27,143 nt of DNA. Origin: a virus. Each line of letters begins with the position of its first letter. Within the stretch, counting starts at the first letter, position 1. The DNA lies in the IMG/VR virus record IMGVR_UViG_3300025849_000177, positions 1-27,143 of that record; one strand, given 5' to 3'. The position numbers and the translations under genes are program-made. This document shows positions 8,390 to 17,390 of the stretch, in pieces. The notes under the pieces are model-generated. The model saw nothing but the letters and a program-made list of their open reading frames with translations, was not told where the DNA came from and ran no database searches.

Positions 8390-10222
8390 ATGGCAAAAAA
8401 GTTTATAGGGTTTAAACCTGAGACACTACAAAAGAAGGTTTTACCAGCGCTGGGTTACAATGGCCCTATGGACAATAAGTCTATTAATCTCTTTCTAGCA
8501 GCTAACCCCAGCGCCGCATCTAAGATGGGTAAGTTTACACTAGCGGCTAGGCGTACCATAGAAGGTAAACCTGTTAAGATGATGGCTGAGGGTGGTGTAA
8601 CTATCAACAGCGGCGCTAACATCATGACTAAGGCTATTACGTCTGATCCTCGTAAGCTAACTATTAAGGCTGAGACAGAGGCAGATAAAGGTGTAGGCAC
8701 AGACATTGCTACAGGTACAGGTCAAGCAGGTGATGTAAGTACAGCAGGTGTTACAACAGCTATGCCCTCTCCAGATGCTGTAGCTGCACCTATTGTACAA
8801 CCAGCTACTATAGACTCTGTTACAGCTACTCCAGCAGTAGATACAGCCCTCTCAGGTGTTACTCCAGCTACAGGTGTAGTAAGTGACGAAGCTACTATGA
8901 CAGCGGCTACAGGAGATCCTACTAAGTTAGCTCAACTAGATCTACAGGCGGCACAGGGTGAGGCGGCTAAAGTAGAAGATGCTCCTACCCGTGTTGTTGA
9001 AACTGGAGAGATGATTGATGGCTCAGCTGTAGATCAAACAAAAGTACAAGACATTTATGGAACACAGAAGCTAGAAGCGGCTAGTGTTAAGGATGAGTTA
9101 GACTCTCTTATGGCAGACTTTGAGGGTGGAGCTACACCAACTTGGGCTGCAGGAGCTATGAGGAATGCTACAGCTACTATGGCTGCGCGTGGCTTAGGTG
9201 CATCATCACTGGCTGGTATGGCTATAGTACAAGCGGCTATGGAATCTGCACTACCTATTGCACAGATGGATGCATCTAATAAGCAAGAGGTTGCTATGGA
9301 GTCTGCACGTCAACGTGCTGGTTTCCTCAACATGGAGTTTACTCAAGAGTTCCAAGCTAAGGTTCAGAACGCATCTAGAATATCTGAGATAGCTAACATG
9401 AACTTTACTGCACAACAGCAGGTAGCTCTTGAGAATGCTAAGATGGCTCAGACTATGAACTTAGAAAACCTGAGTAATCGTCAGGCTAAGGTTATGGCTG
9501 ATGCGGCAACTATGTCTCAGATGGACTTAACTAATCTAAACAATAGACAACAAGCGCTGGTACAAAACGCTCAAGCATTCTTACAGATGGATATGGCTAA
9601 CCTAAGCAATGAGCAACAGACAAGTATGTTTGTAGCACAACAACGTGTTAATACTATTCTATCTGATACAGCACAAGAGAATGCAGCTAAGCAGTTTAAT
9701 GCTACATCTGAGAATCAGACTAACCAATTCTTTGCTACACTTTCTACACAGGTATCACAGTTTAACTCTGAGCAAACCAATGCTATGTCTCGTTTCAACG
9801 CTGGTGAAGCTAATGCTCTATCTAGGTTTAACTCAGATCAAGATAATGCACGTGATCAGTTCAACGCTACTAATCATTTGATTGTAGCTCAGGCTAATGC
9901 TCAGTGGGCGCAGTCTATAACAACAGCTGAGAATGCCTCAGATAATCAAGCTAATCGTGACGCAGCTTTAGCCGCTAACAACTTAACCATGACTGCCTAT
10001 AATAACATGGTTCAACGTGAACGAGATATTCTTGCTTGGGCTTGGCAGTCAGGTGAGAACGCTGCTCAGAGGGATGCTAGTATTGCTATGTCTAAGATTG
10101 CTGCTGAGGCTAAGGCTTCTGCTGGTGGCGACACTGATTCTAGTGGCTTGTCAGCCGCATCAGGAAAGTTCCTTGGGGAGATTGCTGTTAATGCAGCAGC
10201 CCTACTATTCGGAAAGTTATAA
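8390..10222 (+). CDS. Large virion protein with 11/22-residue repeats (likely internal or tail structural)
   Basis: A 610-residue protein. The first 60 residues contain FIGFKPETLQKKVLPALGY, and an Ala/Thr/Pro-rich, low-complexity stretch follows to about 190. The rest is very helical and rich in Ala, Gln, Asn and Met. Residues 356-421 are three 22-residue units beginning MNLENLSNRQ, MDLTNLNNRQ and MDMANLSNEQ. Residues 435-511 are seven 11-residue units of the QFNxxxxNxxx type. Hendecad periodicity implies a long coiled coil. There is no signal peptide or catalytic motif. Its place between tail genes and the muramidase, and just before the internal-protein cluster, suggests an ejected core protein or tail component. 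The start has only a weak TAGGGA ribosome site, 3 bp after the previous stop. No specific family recognised. Confidence 0.65.
   Translation: MAKKFIGFKPETLQKKVLPALGYNGPMDNKSINLFLAANPSAASKMGKFTLAARRTIEGKPVKMMAEGGVTINSGANIMTKAITSDPRKLTIKAETEADKGVGTDIATGTGQAGDVSTAGVTTAMPSPDAVAAPIVQPATIDSVTATPAVDTALSGVTPATGVVSDEATMTAATGDPTKLAQLDLQAAQGEAAKVEDAPTRVVETGEMIDGSAVDQTKVQDIYGTQKLEAASVKDELDSLMADFEGGATPTWAAGAMRNATATMAARGLGASSLAGMAIVQAAMESALPIAQMDASNKQEVAMESARQRAGFLNMEFTQEFQAKVQNASRISEIANMNFTAQQQVALENAKMAQTMNLENLSNRQAKVMADAATMSQMDLTNLNNRQQALVQNAQAFLQMDMANLSNEQQTSMFVAQQRVNTILSDTAQENAAKQFNATSENQTNQFFATLSTQVSQFNSEQTNAMSRFNAGEANALSRFNSDQDNARDQFNATNHLIVAQANAQWAQSITTAENASDNQANRDAALAANNLTMTAYNNMVQRERDILAWAWQSGENAAQRDASIAMSKIAAEAKASAGGDTDSSGLSAASGKFLGEIAVNAAALLFGKL
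9455..9922 (+). repeat. 22- and 11-codon tandem repeats encoding a hendecad coiled coil
   Basis: Three 66-bp units (9455-9652) encode MxLxNLSNRQ-type 22-mers. After a short linker, seven 33-bp units (9692-9922) encode QFNxxxxNxxx 11-mers. 22 is exactly 2 x 11, so both blocks share one structural period. The DNA is diverged, so selection appears to act on the protein. Confidence 0.75.
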
Positions 10223-10238
10223 GAAGGTAACAACAACT

Positions 10239-11441
10239 ATGCCAGAACCAGGTTACAACCCAAACGCTGTATCAAGTTACTACAATCCCAATAAAACTAC
10301 ACGTCCTAAGTTACGTCCTAAAGGATTAGGATCACGTCCCAGTGGTACATCTAGGGCTGATAGAAAAGGTGAGTCTGCAGTCTTCTCTGCACCTAAGCCT
10401 ACATATTCTAGTAATAATAATGACAATGATAACAAGTCAGACAAAAGACTAACACCAGCGTCTGCATTGTATAGCGCTACTGCTACTTCTTTGGCTGAGT
10501 CTGGAGCTAGACTATCAGCAAATAAAGAAACAAGAATAACACCTATGGGCTTGTATAATCAAAAGAACATGCAAGAGATGAAGACTGAGCTTGAAGATTA
10601 CTTGCGTGGTGTTGCTATTGAGGGTGCTATCGAAGCTGACATAGCTGACATGGCTGACATGGCTATACCAGAAGTTTATACAGGTGAAGTAGAAGACGTT
10701 ACTGTTAAGGCTGGAGATACACTAACAGCTATAGCTAAGGATAAGGGTGTGTCTTTAAAAGAATTAATAGATGCTAACCCACAGATTGCTAACCCTGATA
10801 TGATTAGGCCGGGTGAGAAGGTTGTTATACCAACCAAACAAACGGTTAGTGCTCCCTCTAGGTCTCTTACTACAGAAGAGCGTACCGCTTTATCAGATAT
10901 GTCTAGTTTTAAAGATATGAAAAAAAGAAAAGATCTTATAGCATCTGTGTTTAAAGCAGAGGGAGGTTATTCTACAGATAAAGGTGATATAGGTAATTAT
11001 TATAATGGTATTTTTGTAGGTACAAATCACGGAATATCAGCCCCTGTACTTGCAGAAAAACTAGGTAGAGCACCTACTATAAAAGATATGAAGTCTCTCA
11101 CTATAGACGAGGCTTCAGAGATAGCAGCAGAGAAATACATTGATAGGTTTAATATTGAAGAGTTGCCTGATGACGTACAAGAGATTGTACTACACGCTAC
11201 TTTTATGGGGGAGACAAGAGGAGTACGCGCTTTGCAGAATCTTCTAGGTTTGACTCCTGATGGGTTAATGGGACCTCTCACTAAAACAGCTATGAAAAAT
11301 TCTAGTTTTACCAAGAAACAGTATAGAGATGCATTCTTAGAAGAACTAGAGTTTGGTACAAAAGGATATAGTAAACCGTCTGCTACATGGAATAGGCATG
11401 GCAGAGGCTGGACTAAACGATATAATAAGTTGGCTAAATAG
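10239..11441 (+). CDS. Muramidase: LysM plus GH108-type lysozyme domain (endolysin or virion lysin)
   Basis: The start is ATG 10239, with AAGAAGG about 11 bases upstream; the longer frame from 10017 lies inside the previous gene and is rejected. The product is 400 residues with no signal peptide. Residues 1-145 are polar and low-complexity. Residues about 154-198 form a peptidoglycan-binding LysM (VTVKAGDTLTAIAKDKGV, ending PGEKVVIP). Residues about 230-395 are a GH108-type N-acetylmuramidase: LIASVFKAEGGY with the expected catalytic Glu241, then GTNHGIS, the PG_binding_3-like GLTPDGLMGPLTKTAM, and a GWTKRYN end. It should cut the glycan strands of peptidoglycan. It lies among virion genes and is followed without a gap by a multi-span membrane protein. 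It may serve in lysis (needing a holin), in wall penetration at entry, or both. Enzyme identity is strong; timing is not known. Confidence 0.85.
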   Translation: MPEPGYNPNAVSSYYNPNKTTRPKLRPKGLGSRPSGTSRADRKGESAVFSAPKPTYSSNNNDNDNKSDKRLTPASALYSATATSLAESGARLSANKETRITPMGLYNQKNMQEMKTELEDYLRGVAIEGAIEADIADMADMAIPEVYTGEVEDVTVKAGDTLTAIAKDKGVSLKELIDANPQIANPDMIRPGEKVVIPTKQTVSAPSRSLTTEERTALSDMSSFKDMKKRKDLIASVFKAEGGYSTDKGDIGNYYNGIFVGTNHGISAPVLAEKLGRAPTIKDMKSLTIDEASEIAAEKYIDRFNIEELPDDVQEIVLHATFMGETRGVRALQNLLGLTPDGLMGPLTKTAMKNSSFTKKQYRDAFLEELEFGTKGYSKPSATWNRHGRGWTKRYNKLAK

Positions 11442-11864
11442 ATGTTTGGACTTCCCTTAGAATTAATCACAATGCTTTTCTCCACTGTCTTAGGTGGAGT
11501 TATGTCCATCTGGGGTCAAAGCAATAAAGCTAAAGCAGAACAGCAGAAAGCCCTAGTAGGCGCAGTCAGTGAAGCTAGAGATCATGGTAGTAAAGATAAA
11601 CACTTTGCTTGGACACGCAGGATCATAGCTTTATCTGCAGTAGGATCTATTATTGTATTGCCAAAGCTAGTAGCAGTATGGTATCCTGACGTAAGTGTAA
11701 TCGTTGGTTATACAGAAGTACAGGGTGGATTCATTAACTGGATCTTAGGTGCACCAGATGCAGTACACTGGAAAGCGGCACGTGGCTTCGTTATAACCCC
11801 TCTAGACACACACATAGTTTCAGCAATAGTCGGCCTCTACTTCGGCGCTGGCTTCACTAAATAG
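11442..11864 (+). CDS. Multi-span membrane protein, candidate holin
   Basis: A 140-residue protein with about three hydrophobic segments: residues 5-24 (ELITMLFSTVLGGVMSIW), 60-83 (RIIALSAVGSIIVLPKLVAVWY) and 118-136 (DTHIVSAIVGLYFGAGF). A charged loop (KAKAEQQKALVGAVSEARD) separates the first two. The start follows the muramidase stop immediately (TAG then ATG), so the two are probably co-translated. A membrane protein of this size paired with a lysozyme lacking a signal peptide is the usual holin-endolysin layout. It also loosely recalls three-span holins of gene transfer agents. I found no decisive motif, and it could instead be a membrane protein of the DNA-entry channel. Confidence 0.55.
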   Translation: MFGLPLELITMLFSTVLGGVMSIWGQSNKAKAEQQKALVGAVSEARDHGSKDKHFAWTRRIIALSAVGSIIVLPKLVAVWYPDVSVIVGYTEVQGGFINWILGAPDAVHWKAARGFVITPLDTHIVSAIVGLYFGAGFTK

Positions 11865-11873
11865 GATAATAAG

Positions 11874-12431
11874 ATGCCAATAGCAGGACCATTTGATAGA
11901 CCAATTCCTGGTGAGTCACTCACAGGTGAACCACGTAACAACCCTTGGGAACAACCAGCGCAGATGTCAGACATTAATGAGGTGGCTGCATACTACGTTG
12001 AGAGACTAGACAATGAGGAAATATTACAGGACTTCGGTGCTATGATAGAAGCTGGTGTATCTTTAGCACCTATAGTTGAGACTACATACCTACAGGGTGT
12101 TATGAGAGGCTTACACTCACTAGATGCAGGTGTTGTTGTAGCGCCTGTTATACACGCATACATAAAAGCCTCTCTTGAAGATATGGGTGTTATGGTTAGA
12201 GATACAAACGATAACCCACAGAAGAAAGCTGAAGATGCAGAGATGCAACGCTTCCTCATAATTGCTAATAGTATGCTAGACAAAGAAGGTACAGACGTAT
12301 CTGATGAAGGACAACAGATGGTTGAGTCTATGGTTGAAACGCAGGAGGGAGAACCTGTGGAGGAGGAGATGCCACAAGAAGAAGAAATAGTACAAGAACA
12401 AAAGCCTATGGGCTTGATGGCGAAGGGTTAA
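11874..12431 (+). CDS. Hypothetical acidic protein of the virion cluster
   Basis: A 185-residue protein starting MPIAGPFDRPIPGESLTGEP, a Pro/Gly-rich leader I have seen on marine podovirus structural-cluster proteins but cannot tie to a function. The middle (25-140) is predicted helical, with no membrane segment strong enough to call. The last 40 residues are very acidic and Glu/Gln-rich (EGEPVEEEMPQEEEIVQEQ), ending KPMGLMAKG. A ribosome site AGGATAA lies just before the start. The gene sits between the holin candidate and two probable internal virion proteins and is separated from the next gene by only 6 bp. A scaffold, adaptor or small ejected protein would fit. No family assigned. Confidence 0.6.
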   Translation: MPIAGPFDRPIPGESLTGEPRNNPWEQPAQMSDINEVAAYYVERLDNEEILQDFGAMIEAGVSLAPIVETTYLQGVMRGLHSLDAGVVVAPVIHAYIKASLEDMGVMVRDTNDNPQKKAEDAEMQRFLIIANSMLDKEGTDVSDEGQQMVESMVETQEGEPVEEEMPQEEEIVQEQKPMGLMAKG

Positions 12432-12437
12432 TATACA

Positions 12438-13853
12438 ATGGCATTTAACAGTAAAGAATTTCAGGCAAACTTTCTCAATCAAGTAACAGATCGTATAGGT
12501 GAGATGACTGACGAGGCTAAAGCCTTTAAGGAAAGACAGATAGAGGCTAGTGATCGTAACAAGGCACTTATAAGTACACGTACTGCTAGAGCAAATGCAG
12601 CTGTATCTTTAGGTAGAGAAGCACTTCAGTATATACCAGAAGGTGCTAGGTCTAAAGCTATAATACGTACTGCTATGGCTTCTGGTATGACAGGTGTGAG
12701 TGAGCTTAGAAATAAACTTGCTAAGGCACACGCTGATGCAGGTTTAGCCGCAGGTCAAACATTATCTATGAATGATGTTGAAGCTGTTATTAATATGCCT
12801 AACATACCTGATATTGATACAAAGTATATTGATATGCCTTTAGAACAGTTTGCTAAAGAAACATACGGAGCTACAGCACAGGCTACTAAGTTTAAAGATG
12901 ATACTAATATAGTTGGTAGGTTGTTTGGCTTTGGTGCTATGGATAGAGCTAGAGAAGAACTAGGAGAAATGGATGCTATGGATGGTATGTCTGTTGCAGA
13001 TATAAATGCCGCAGCTCGTTTAGCTGAGTTTAATTCTCTCATACCTAATGCTGTAATGTCATTCTCTGAGATGAAACGTTTTAGTAAGCTAGAAGGTTTT
13101 AACTTTTCTAAAGAAATAACAGAAACATATGATGATGCACTAGCGTCTAGAGAAGCACAGGACGAGGCAGAAAAGGCTGAAAAAGCTCTTTTAGAAAAAG
13201 CGATAGCCGATGGGCGTGATCAGAGTGATGTAAGCACTACAGAGATTCTTGAGGCACAAAGAATTGCTAGAGAATTTTATGCTAGGGGAAAGGTAGAAGA
13301 AGAGATTAAAGTATATGCAGGTATGTATGGTGAGGCTGGTGGTTTCTTTGATCAGAAGGTTGCCACAGATCAGATTTCAAGACTTATGGGTAAAGAATAT
13401 CTAGACACACTTAAGGCTGAGTATGGAATAGAAGTTGATAAAGGTGAAGATGGTGCTGAAGATATAAAAGAAAAGACCCCAAACCAAGAGGCAGCTGAAT
13501 CTATGTTATCTGTAGGTATAGGTAGTGTAGGTGGCCCACCAAGTGTTTCTTCTACTGTGAGTCCTACTTTAAAACCTTTACCAAAAGAAAAGCACAGACC
13601 AGGTGGCGATAGAAAGGCTGGATTTGGAGATGCAGATATTAGACAATGGGATAAACAATATGGAGGTCGATATACATTTGATGGTCAACCTATCCTAGTT
13701 GAACCTAGACCTACAGATCCTAAGGCTAAGGTGACTATCACAAAATTTGTGACAGGTAGAAAGACTAGAGTAAATGCTATGGATAATTGGGATGATCAGT
13801 ATGGTGACACACATAACCCAGACGGTACACCTAAACAGTTTAAGGGCGACTAA
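12438..13853 (+). CDS. Probable internal virion protein with C-terminal WDxQYG repeat
   Basis: A 471-residue, mostly helical, charged protein. Residues 1-330 are predicted helices with no signal peptide. A coiled-coil-like stretch (QDEAEKAEKALLEKAIADGR) lies near 235-260. Residues about 340-390 are Pro/Ser-rich and look disordered. The tail holds two related motifs, WDKQYGGRYTFDGQP near residue 398 and WDDQYGDTHNPDGTP near 453, which may be short binding modules. The gene is 2 bp from the 1165-aa gene. T7-like phages carry a set of adjacent helical proteins that are packed in the capsid and ejected to bridge the cell envelope; this size, order and composition fit such a role. I recognise no sequence similarity to gp14, gp15 or gp16. 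Confidence 0.6.
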   Translation: MAFNSKEFQANFLNQVTDRIGEMTDEAKAFKERQIEASDRNKALISTRTARANAAVSLGREALQYIPEGARSKAIIRTAMASGMTGVSELRNKLAKAHADAGLAAGQTLSMNDVEAVINMPNIPDIDTKYIDMPLEQFAKETYGATAQATKFKDDTNIVGRLFGFGAMDRAREELGEMDAMDGMSVADINAAARLAEFNSLIPNAVMSFSEMKRFSKLEGFNFSKEITETYDDALASREAQDEAEKAEKALLEKAIADGRDQSDVSTTEILEAQRIAREFYARGKVEEEIKVYAGMYGEAGGFFDQKVATDQISRLMGKEYLDTLKAEYGIEVDKGEDGAEDIKEKTPNQEAAESMLSVGIGSVGGPPSVSSTVSPTLKPLPKEKHRPGGDRKAGFGDADIRQWDKQYGGRYTFDGQPILVEPRPTDPKAKVTITKFVTGRKTRVNAMDNWDDQYGDTHNPDGTPKQFKGD

Positions 13854-13855
13854 GT

Positions 13856-16800
13856 ATGAACTACTTTGAACAAAAAGAATATATGAAAAATCTTTACAGT
13901 GGTACAGGTTCTTCTTCTGAAAAACAATATGAAACTCTATCTTTTGATCCAGAAGAAACACTGTCTGTAGAAGACATACGAAAAGATTATAAATATTCTC
14001 AACCTATTCGCGACTACATGATTGAACGTATGGGTATAGACTATCAAACTAAATCAGACGAAGATGTAGTAGATGATTTTGTTAAGCATATGCGTTACTT
14101 CAACGCTAACACTGTAATGACTGCAGGTGAAGTTAGATTTGTTACTAAAGCAAACGACAGACAAAAAGAAACAGCACGTAAAGCTTATCAGATATATGAT
14201 CAGCTAGGTAATGTCTTTGTCAATGATGGATTAATGGGTGCAGTAAAGGGTGTAGGCGACTACGTGTTTGCTGCGGCAGCTGATCCTACTAACTACTTGG
14301 GTATACTTACTGGTGGTATAGGTAGAGCTGCAGCTGGTGGTGTTCAAGTAAGTGGTAAGCAAGTTATTAAAGGGGCAGTACGTAAGGCTGGTAGAGACGC
14401 TTTAAGATCAGGAGCTACAAAGAAGGCCGCTAGAGAAGCAGGGCGTAAAGCTGGAAAAGAAGCGGCGGCACGTGCGGCGGCTAGAGGTATGACAGATAAA
14501 AGAACTAAAGGTGTCTATGATAAAGTATCTAAACTTGTTGAAACAGAAGCTAAGAAAGCTATACCTAGAGATGCCATGAAGGCTGCACAAAGAGATTTGT
14601 TTAGAACAGCGGCAACTAAATCTCTATATTCTACTACAGCACTGGACGCTACAGCTGCGGTGTATCAAGATATTGCAAATCAAGAGATTATGCTAGATGT
14701 AGGAGCACAGGAAACGTTCAGTAAAACACAAAGTGCTTTCTCTGCTCTCCTTGGTGGTGTTGCAGGTGGTGCTCAGCTTGTTGCACGTAAGCTAGGTGCT
14801 GGTAAATCAGGACTTGAAGACGCTCGTACAGAGACAGAAAAGTTAGCACAGAATACAATAGATTTGTATGCTCCTATTCTAAAGAAAGCAGATGGACCTG
14901 AGGCGGCTAAGGCTATACGTAAAGCTACAGATAAGTGGAATGCTAAAGTAGCTAAAGGAGATCCTAAGAAAGATATTATAGATGATTCTCAGCTTATAAG
15001 AGAGATTATGTTTGGTGATGTTGAGGGTGAGATAGGAGGTCTTGTTGGGGTGTTCCGATCTAAGGGATACAAGGTAGGTAAAGAAGTTCACATATCTGAC
15101 GTGATGACTAACGTAGCTAACTCACTAACACAGAAAGAACTTGAAGATATTAATATTTCTTTTGCTAAGTATACAGGTTTTAAATTTGGTGATCTTACAG
15201 GTGCACGTGTTAAGCTAGGAGATGTTATGGCAGCACGTTACAGTGAGGCTGGTAAGACTTTGCAGGTAGCATCTCAGGTTAGTAAGACTTTAAACTCTGG
15301 TTTATTAGCAGCTGAGACTAAGATAAAGTTACAGTCAGGTGCTATTAAAGAGGCTGAAGAAGGAAAAGAAATTACACTAGCTGATGGTACAAAGATTAAA
15401 AAGCCTAAGCCACCTGAGCCATTACGTTATGGTCAGTCTGTGTGGAAACGATTACTTGTTTCCTCTCCAGCTACCACAGCATTAAACGTTGCTGGTTTTA
15501 GCCAATACTATGTAGGTCAAACTATTGCTGATCTGTTTAGTTCAACAGCTTTAATGACTAAGGGTCTAGCTCAGAGTGTTACTAATCGTAATGCTGCACA
15601 AGAATCGTTTAGACAAGCACGTGCTCTTAGCTCACTACAGGTACAAAAGATTCGTAACTTGATGGACCCTTATACTACACGTGACGCATACATGAAGTTT
15701 CTTGAAGACCCTGAGAACTTAGATGCACAGAAGGTATTGTTTGAAACTATGGCAGGTGGTGTTGATGCATCAGCTAAACGTTATGGTATGAACCCTGACA
15801 GTAAAGCATTTCGTAATGTAGAAGCTTTTACTAGAGCTATGAATCAGATAACAGGTGTACGCATACAAGACACGTTTACTAAGTCTCAAATGTTTATGAC
15901 TGATATGGATAAGTATCTGAGATTAAAGAGAGGTGTTACTCTTAAGGAAGCTTTATTATCTGATGATATAATTATTGATGATGAGGTTATATCAGGTGCA
16001 CTAGATACTACTCTCAAGTCTGTGTTTGCTAAAGACTATACTACAACAGAACAACCAGAGCTTATTAGAACAGCGGCTAAGTTTGTAGAGACTGTATCTA
16101 ATACACCAGGTCTAGGTACTATACTACCCTTTGGTCGTTTCTTTAATAACGTTGTTGCTACCGCTTATCAATGGGGTCCTTTCTCTGCACCTGAGACACT
16201 ACTAAAACCTATGTATAAACGCATAGTTAAAAAAGAAGGTATGGGTGTTTCAGAAATGGATGCAGCTGCTCGTACAACAGTCGGAGTGGCTGGTTTAATA
16301 CTAGCCATGCAGTATGATGAAGAACGTAGAGATGATGGCTTAGGTGTATATGAGATTAATGTAGGCGGCGGTAAAATTATAGACGCTAAAAACACCTACC
16401 CGTTCTCTGCCTTCCTAGCCGCTGGGCGTATACTAAATATGAAAAGGAACAGTGAGACTATACCACCAGAGCTTATACAAGAGATGGGTACTCAAGTTGC
16501 TGTAGGCCAGTTAGCAAAAGATGCTCAGTTTGGTAATGACTTAAACAACCTACTAGATGTATTGATAAATCAAGATGAGGGTGCACGTGGTGCTTCTATA
16601 GATGCGTTTGCTAAAACTTTTGGTAATCTTACAGCTGGTGTTACTAGACCTTTAGACGCTATCAATAAGGTTGTAGGTTTTGCTATGGGTACAGACACAG
16701 CTAAAGATGTAAGACAGGCTGATGGTTTAGGTTTGTTTACTCAGACTTCTACAAAATACTTTGATAATATTCTTGAAGCATTCATAGGTAAGACAGATAC

Positions 16801-17353
16801 TATTACTGGTGAAGATTTAAAAGTAGCAACAAGAGAGGGCGAGATATATGATGCTAACCCCTTTGCTAGAATCTTTGGTCTAACTATAAAGCAAGGTCGT
16901 ACCGCTACGGAGAAAGCATACTCTATGTCTGAGATGCAAGCCTGGACTGCTAATGAGAGATCTAAACTACCTGCATACGATAGAGCATTCAATGGTATGT
17001 TAGCGCCTATCTTAGAGAGACAGACACAGAGACTTTTAAGAACAGAAAAGTTTATGAAAGCTGACCTACCTAAAAGACGTGGTATGTTAAAGGCTGTATT
17101 ACGTAGTGCTAAGAAACAGATACGTGATAAGTTGGACGATGGTTATACTACAGGTGATAACGTTAAGTTAAGGGCTGCATATAAAGCACAGTCAAGATTC
17201 TCTAAAGAGATAACAACAGAAGCTAAGAAAGTGCTGAAAGAAAAGTTTGGTGTGAGTGGTGAAATAGAAGACTACTCTTTCGCTGAGCTAGATCTATTCA
17301 TAAGTTACAGTGAGCATCTCAAAGATGCCTATGACGAAGCAGGTCAGTTATAA
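13856..17353 (+). CDS. Large internal virion protein (ejectosome-type)
   Basis: The largest complete protein here (1165 residues) and the last gene of the plus-strand block. Near residues 125-165 are small-residue segments including VFAAAADPTNYLGILTGGIGRAAAGG, a pattern I associate with large podovirus internal proteins. Residues 165-250 are rich in Lys, Arg and Ala, as in DNA- or membrane-binding helices. Several semi-hydrophobic stretches occur (LLGGVAGGAQLVA, TVGVAGLILAMQY). Most of the rest is helical. I see no lysozyme or transglycosylase motif, so unlike T7 gp16 it probably leaves wall digestion to the LysM-GH108 enzyme. It starts 2 bp after the previous stop with AAGGG upstream. A terminator hairpin follows the stop by 11 bp. 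Virion location is likely; its detailed role is inferred. Confidence 0.65.
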   Translation: MNYFEQKEYMKNLYSGTGSSSEKQYETLSFDPEETLSVEDIRKDYKYSQPIRDYMIERMGIDYQTKSDEDVVDDFVKHMRYFNANTVMTAGEVRFVTKANDRQKETARKAYQIYDQLGNVFVNDGLMGAVKGVGDYVFAAAADPTNYLGILTGGIGRAAAGGVQVSGKQVIKGAVRKAGRDALRSGATKKAAREAGRKAGKEAAARAAARGMTDKRTKGVYDKVSKLVETEAKKAIPRDAMKAAQRDLFRTAATKSLYSTTALDATAAVYQDIANQEIMLDVGAQETFSKTQSAFSALLGGVAGGAQLVARKLGAGKSGLEDARTETEKLAQNTIDLYAPILKKADGPEAAKAIRKATDKWNAKVAKGDPKKDIIDDSQLIREIMFGDVEGEIGGLVGVFRSKGYKVGKEVHISDVMTNVANSLTQKELEDINISFAKYTGFKFGDLTGARVKLGDVMAARYSEAGKTLQVASQVSKTLNSGLLAAETKIKLQSGAIKEAEEGKEITLADGTKIKKPKPPEPLRYGQSVWKRLLVSSPATTALNVAGFSQYYVGQTIADLFSSTALMTKGLAQSVTNRNAAQESFRQARALSSLQVQKIRNLMDPYTTRDAYMKFLEDPENLDAQKVLFETMAGGVDASAKRYGMNPDSKAFRNVEAFTRAMNQITGVRIQDTFTKSQMFMTDMDKYLRLKRGVTLKEALLSDDIIIDDEVISGALDTTLKSVFAKDYTTTEQPELIRTAAKFVETVSNTPGLGTILPFGRFFNNVVATAYQWGPFSAPETLLKPMYKRIVKKEGMGVSEMDAAARTTVGVAGLILAMQYDEERRDDGLGVYEINVGGGKIIDAKNTYPFSAFLAAGRILNMKRNSETIPPELIQEMGTQVAVGQLAKDAQFGNDLNNLLDVLINQDEGARGASIDAFAKTFGNLTAGVTRPLDAINKVVGFAMGTDTAKDVRQADGLGLFTQTSTKYFDNILEAFIGKTDTITGEDLKVATREGEIYDANPFARIFGLTIKQGRTATEKAYSMSEMQAWTANERSKLPAYDRAFNGMLAPILERQTQRLLRTEKFMKADLPKRRGMLKAVLRSAKKQIRDKLDDGYTTGDNVKLRAAYKAQSRFSKEITTEAKKVLKEKFGVSGEIEDYSFAELDLFISYSEHLKDAYDEAGQL

Positions 17354-17364
17354 ACAAAGAGAGA

Positions 17365-17390
17365 GGGGGCAATTAAGCCCCCTTATTTTA
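17365..17390 (+). terminator. Rho-independent terminator shared by convergent transcripts
   Basis: GGGGGC (17365-17370), loop AATTAA, then GCCCCC (17377-17382), followed by TTATTTTA. This is a perfect 6-bp GC stem with a T-rich tail for the plus strand. It lies in the 29 bp between the stop of the 1165-aa gene and the stop of the facing minus-strand gene. On the minus strand the same stem is followed by a CT-rich tail (TCTCTCTTTGTTT), so it may work both ways, more weakly in that direction. Confidence 0.85.

Noticed and set aside
10017-10238. Upstream extension of the muramidase frame to 10017
   Set aside because: It lies inside the end of the 610-aa gene, has odd Leu-rich composition and no ribosome site; ATG 10239 with AAGAAGG upstream explains the gene.
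11027-11509. 160-aa minus-strand open frame over the muramidase and holin-candidate genes
   Set aside because: It is antisense to a recognised enzyme domain and has no motif or operon context of its own.
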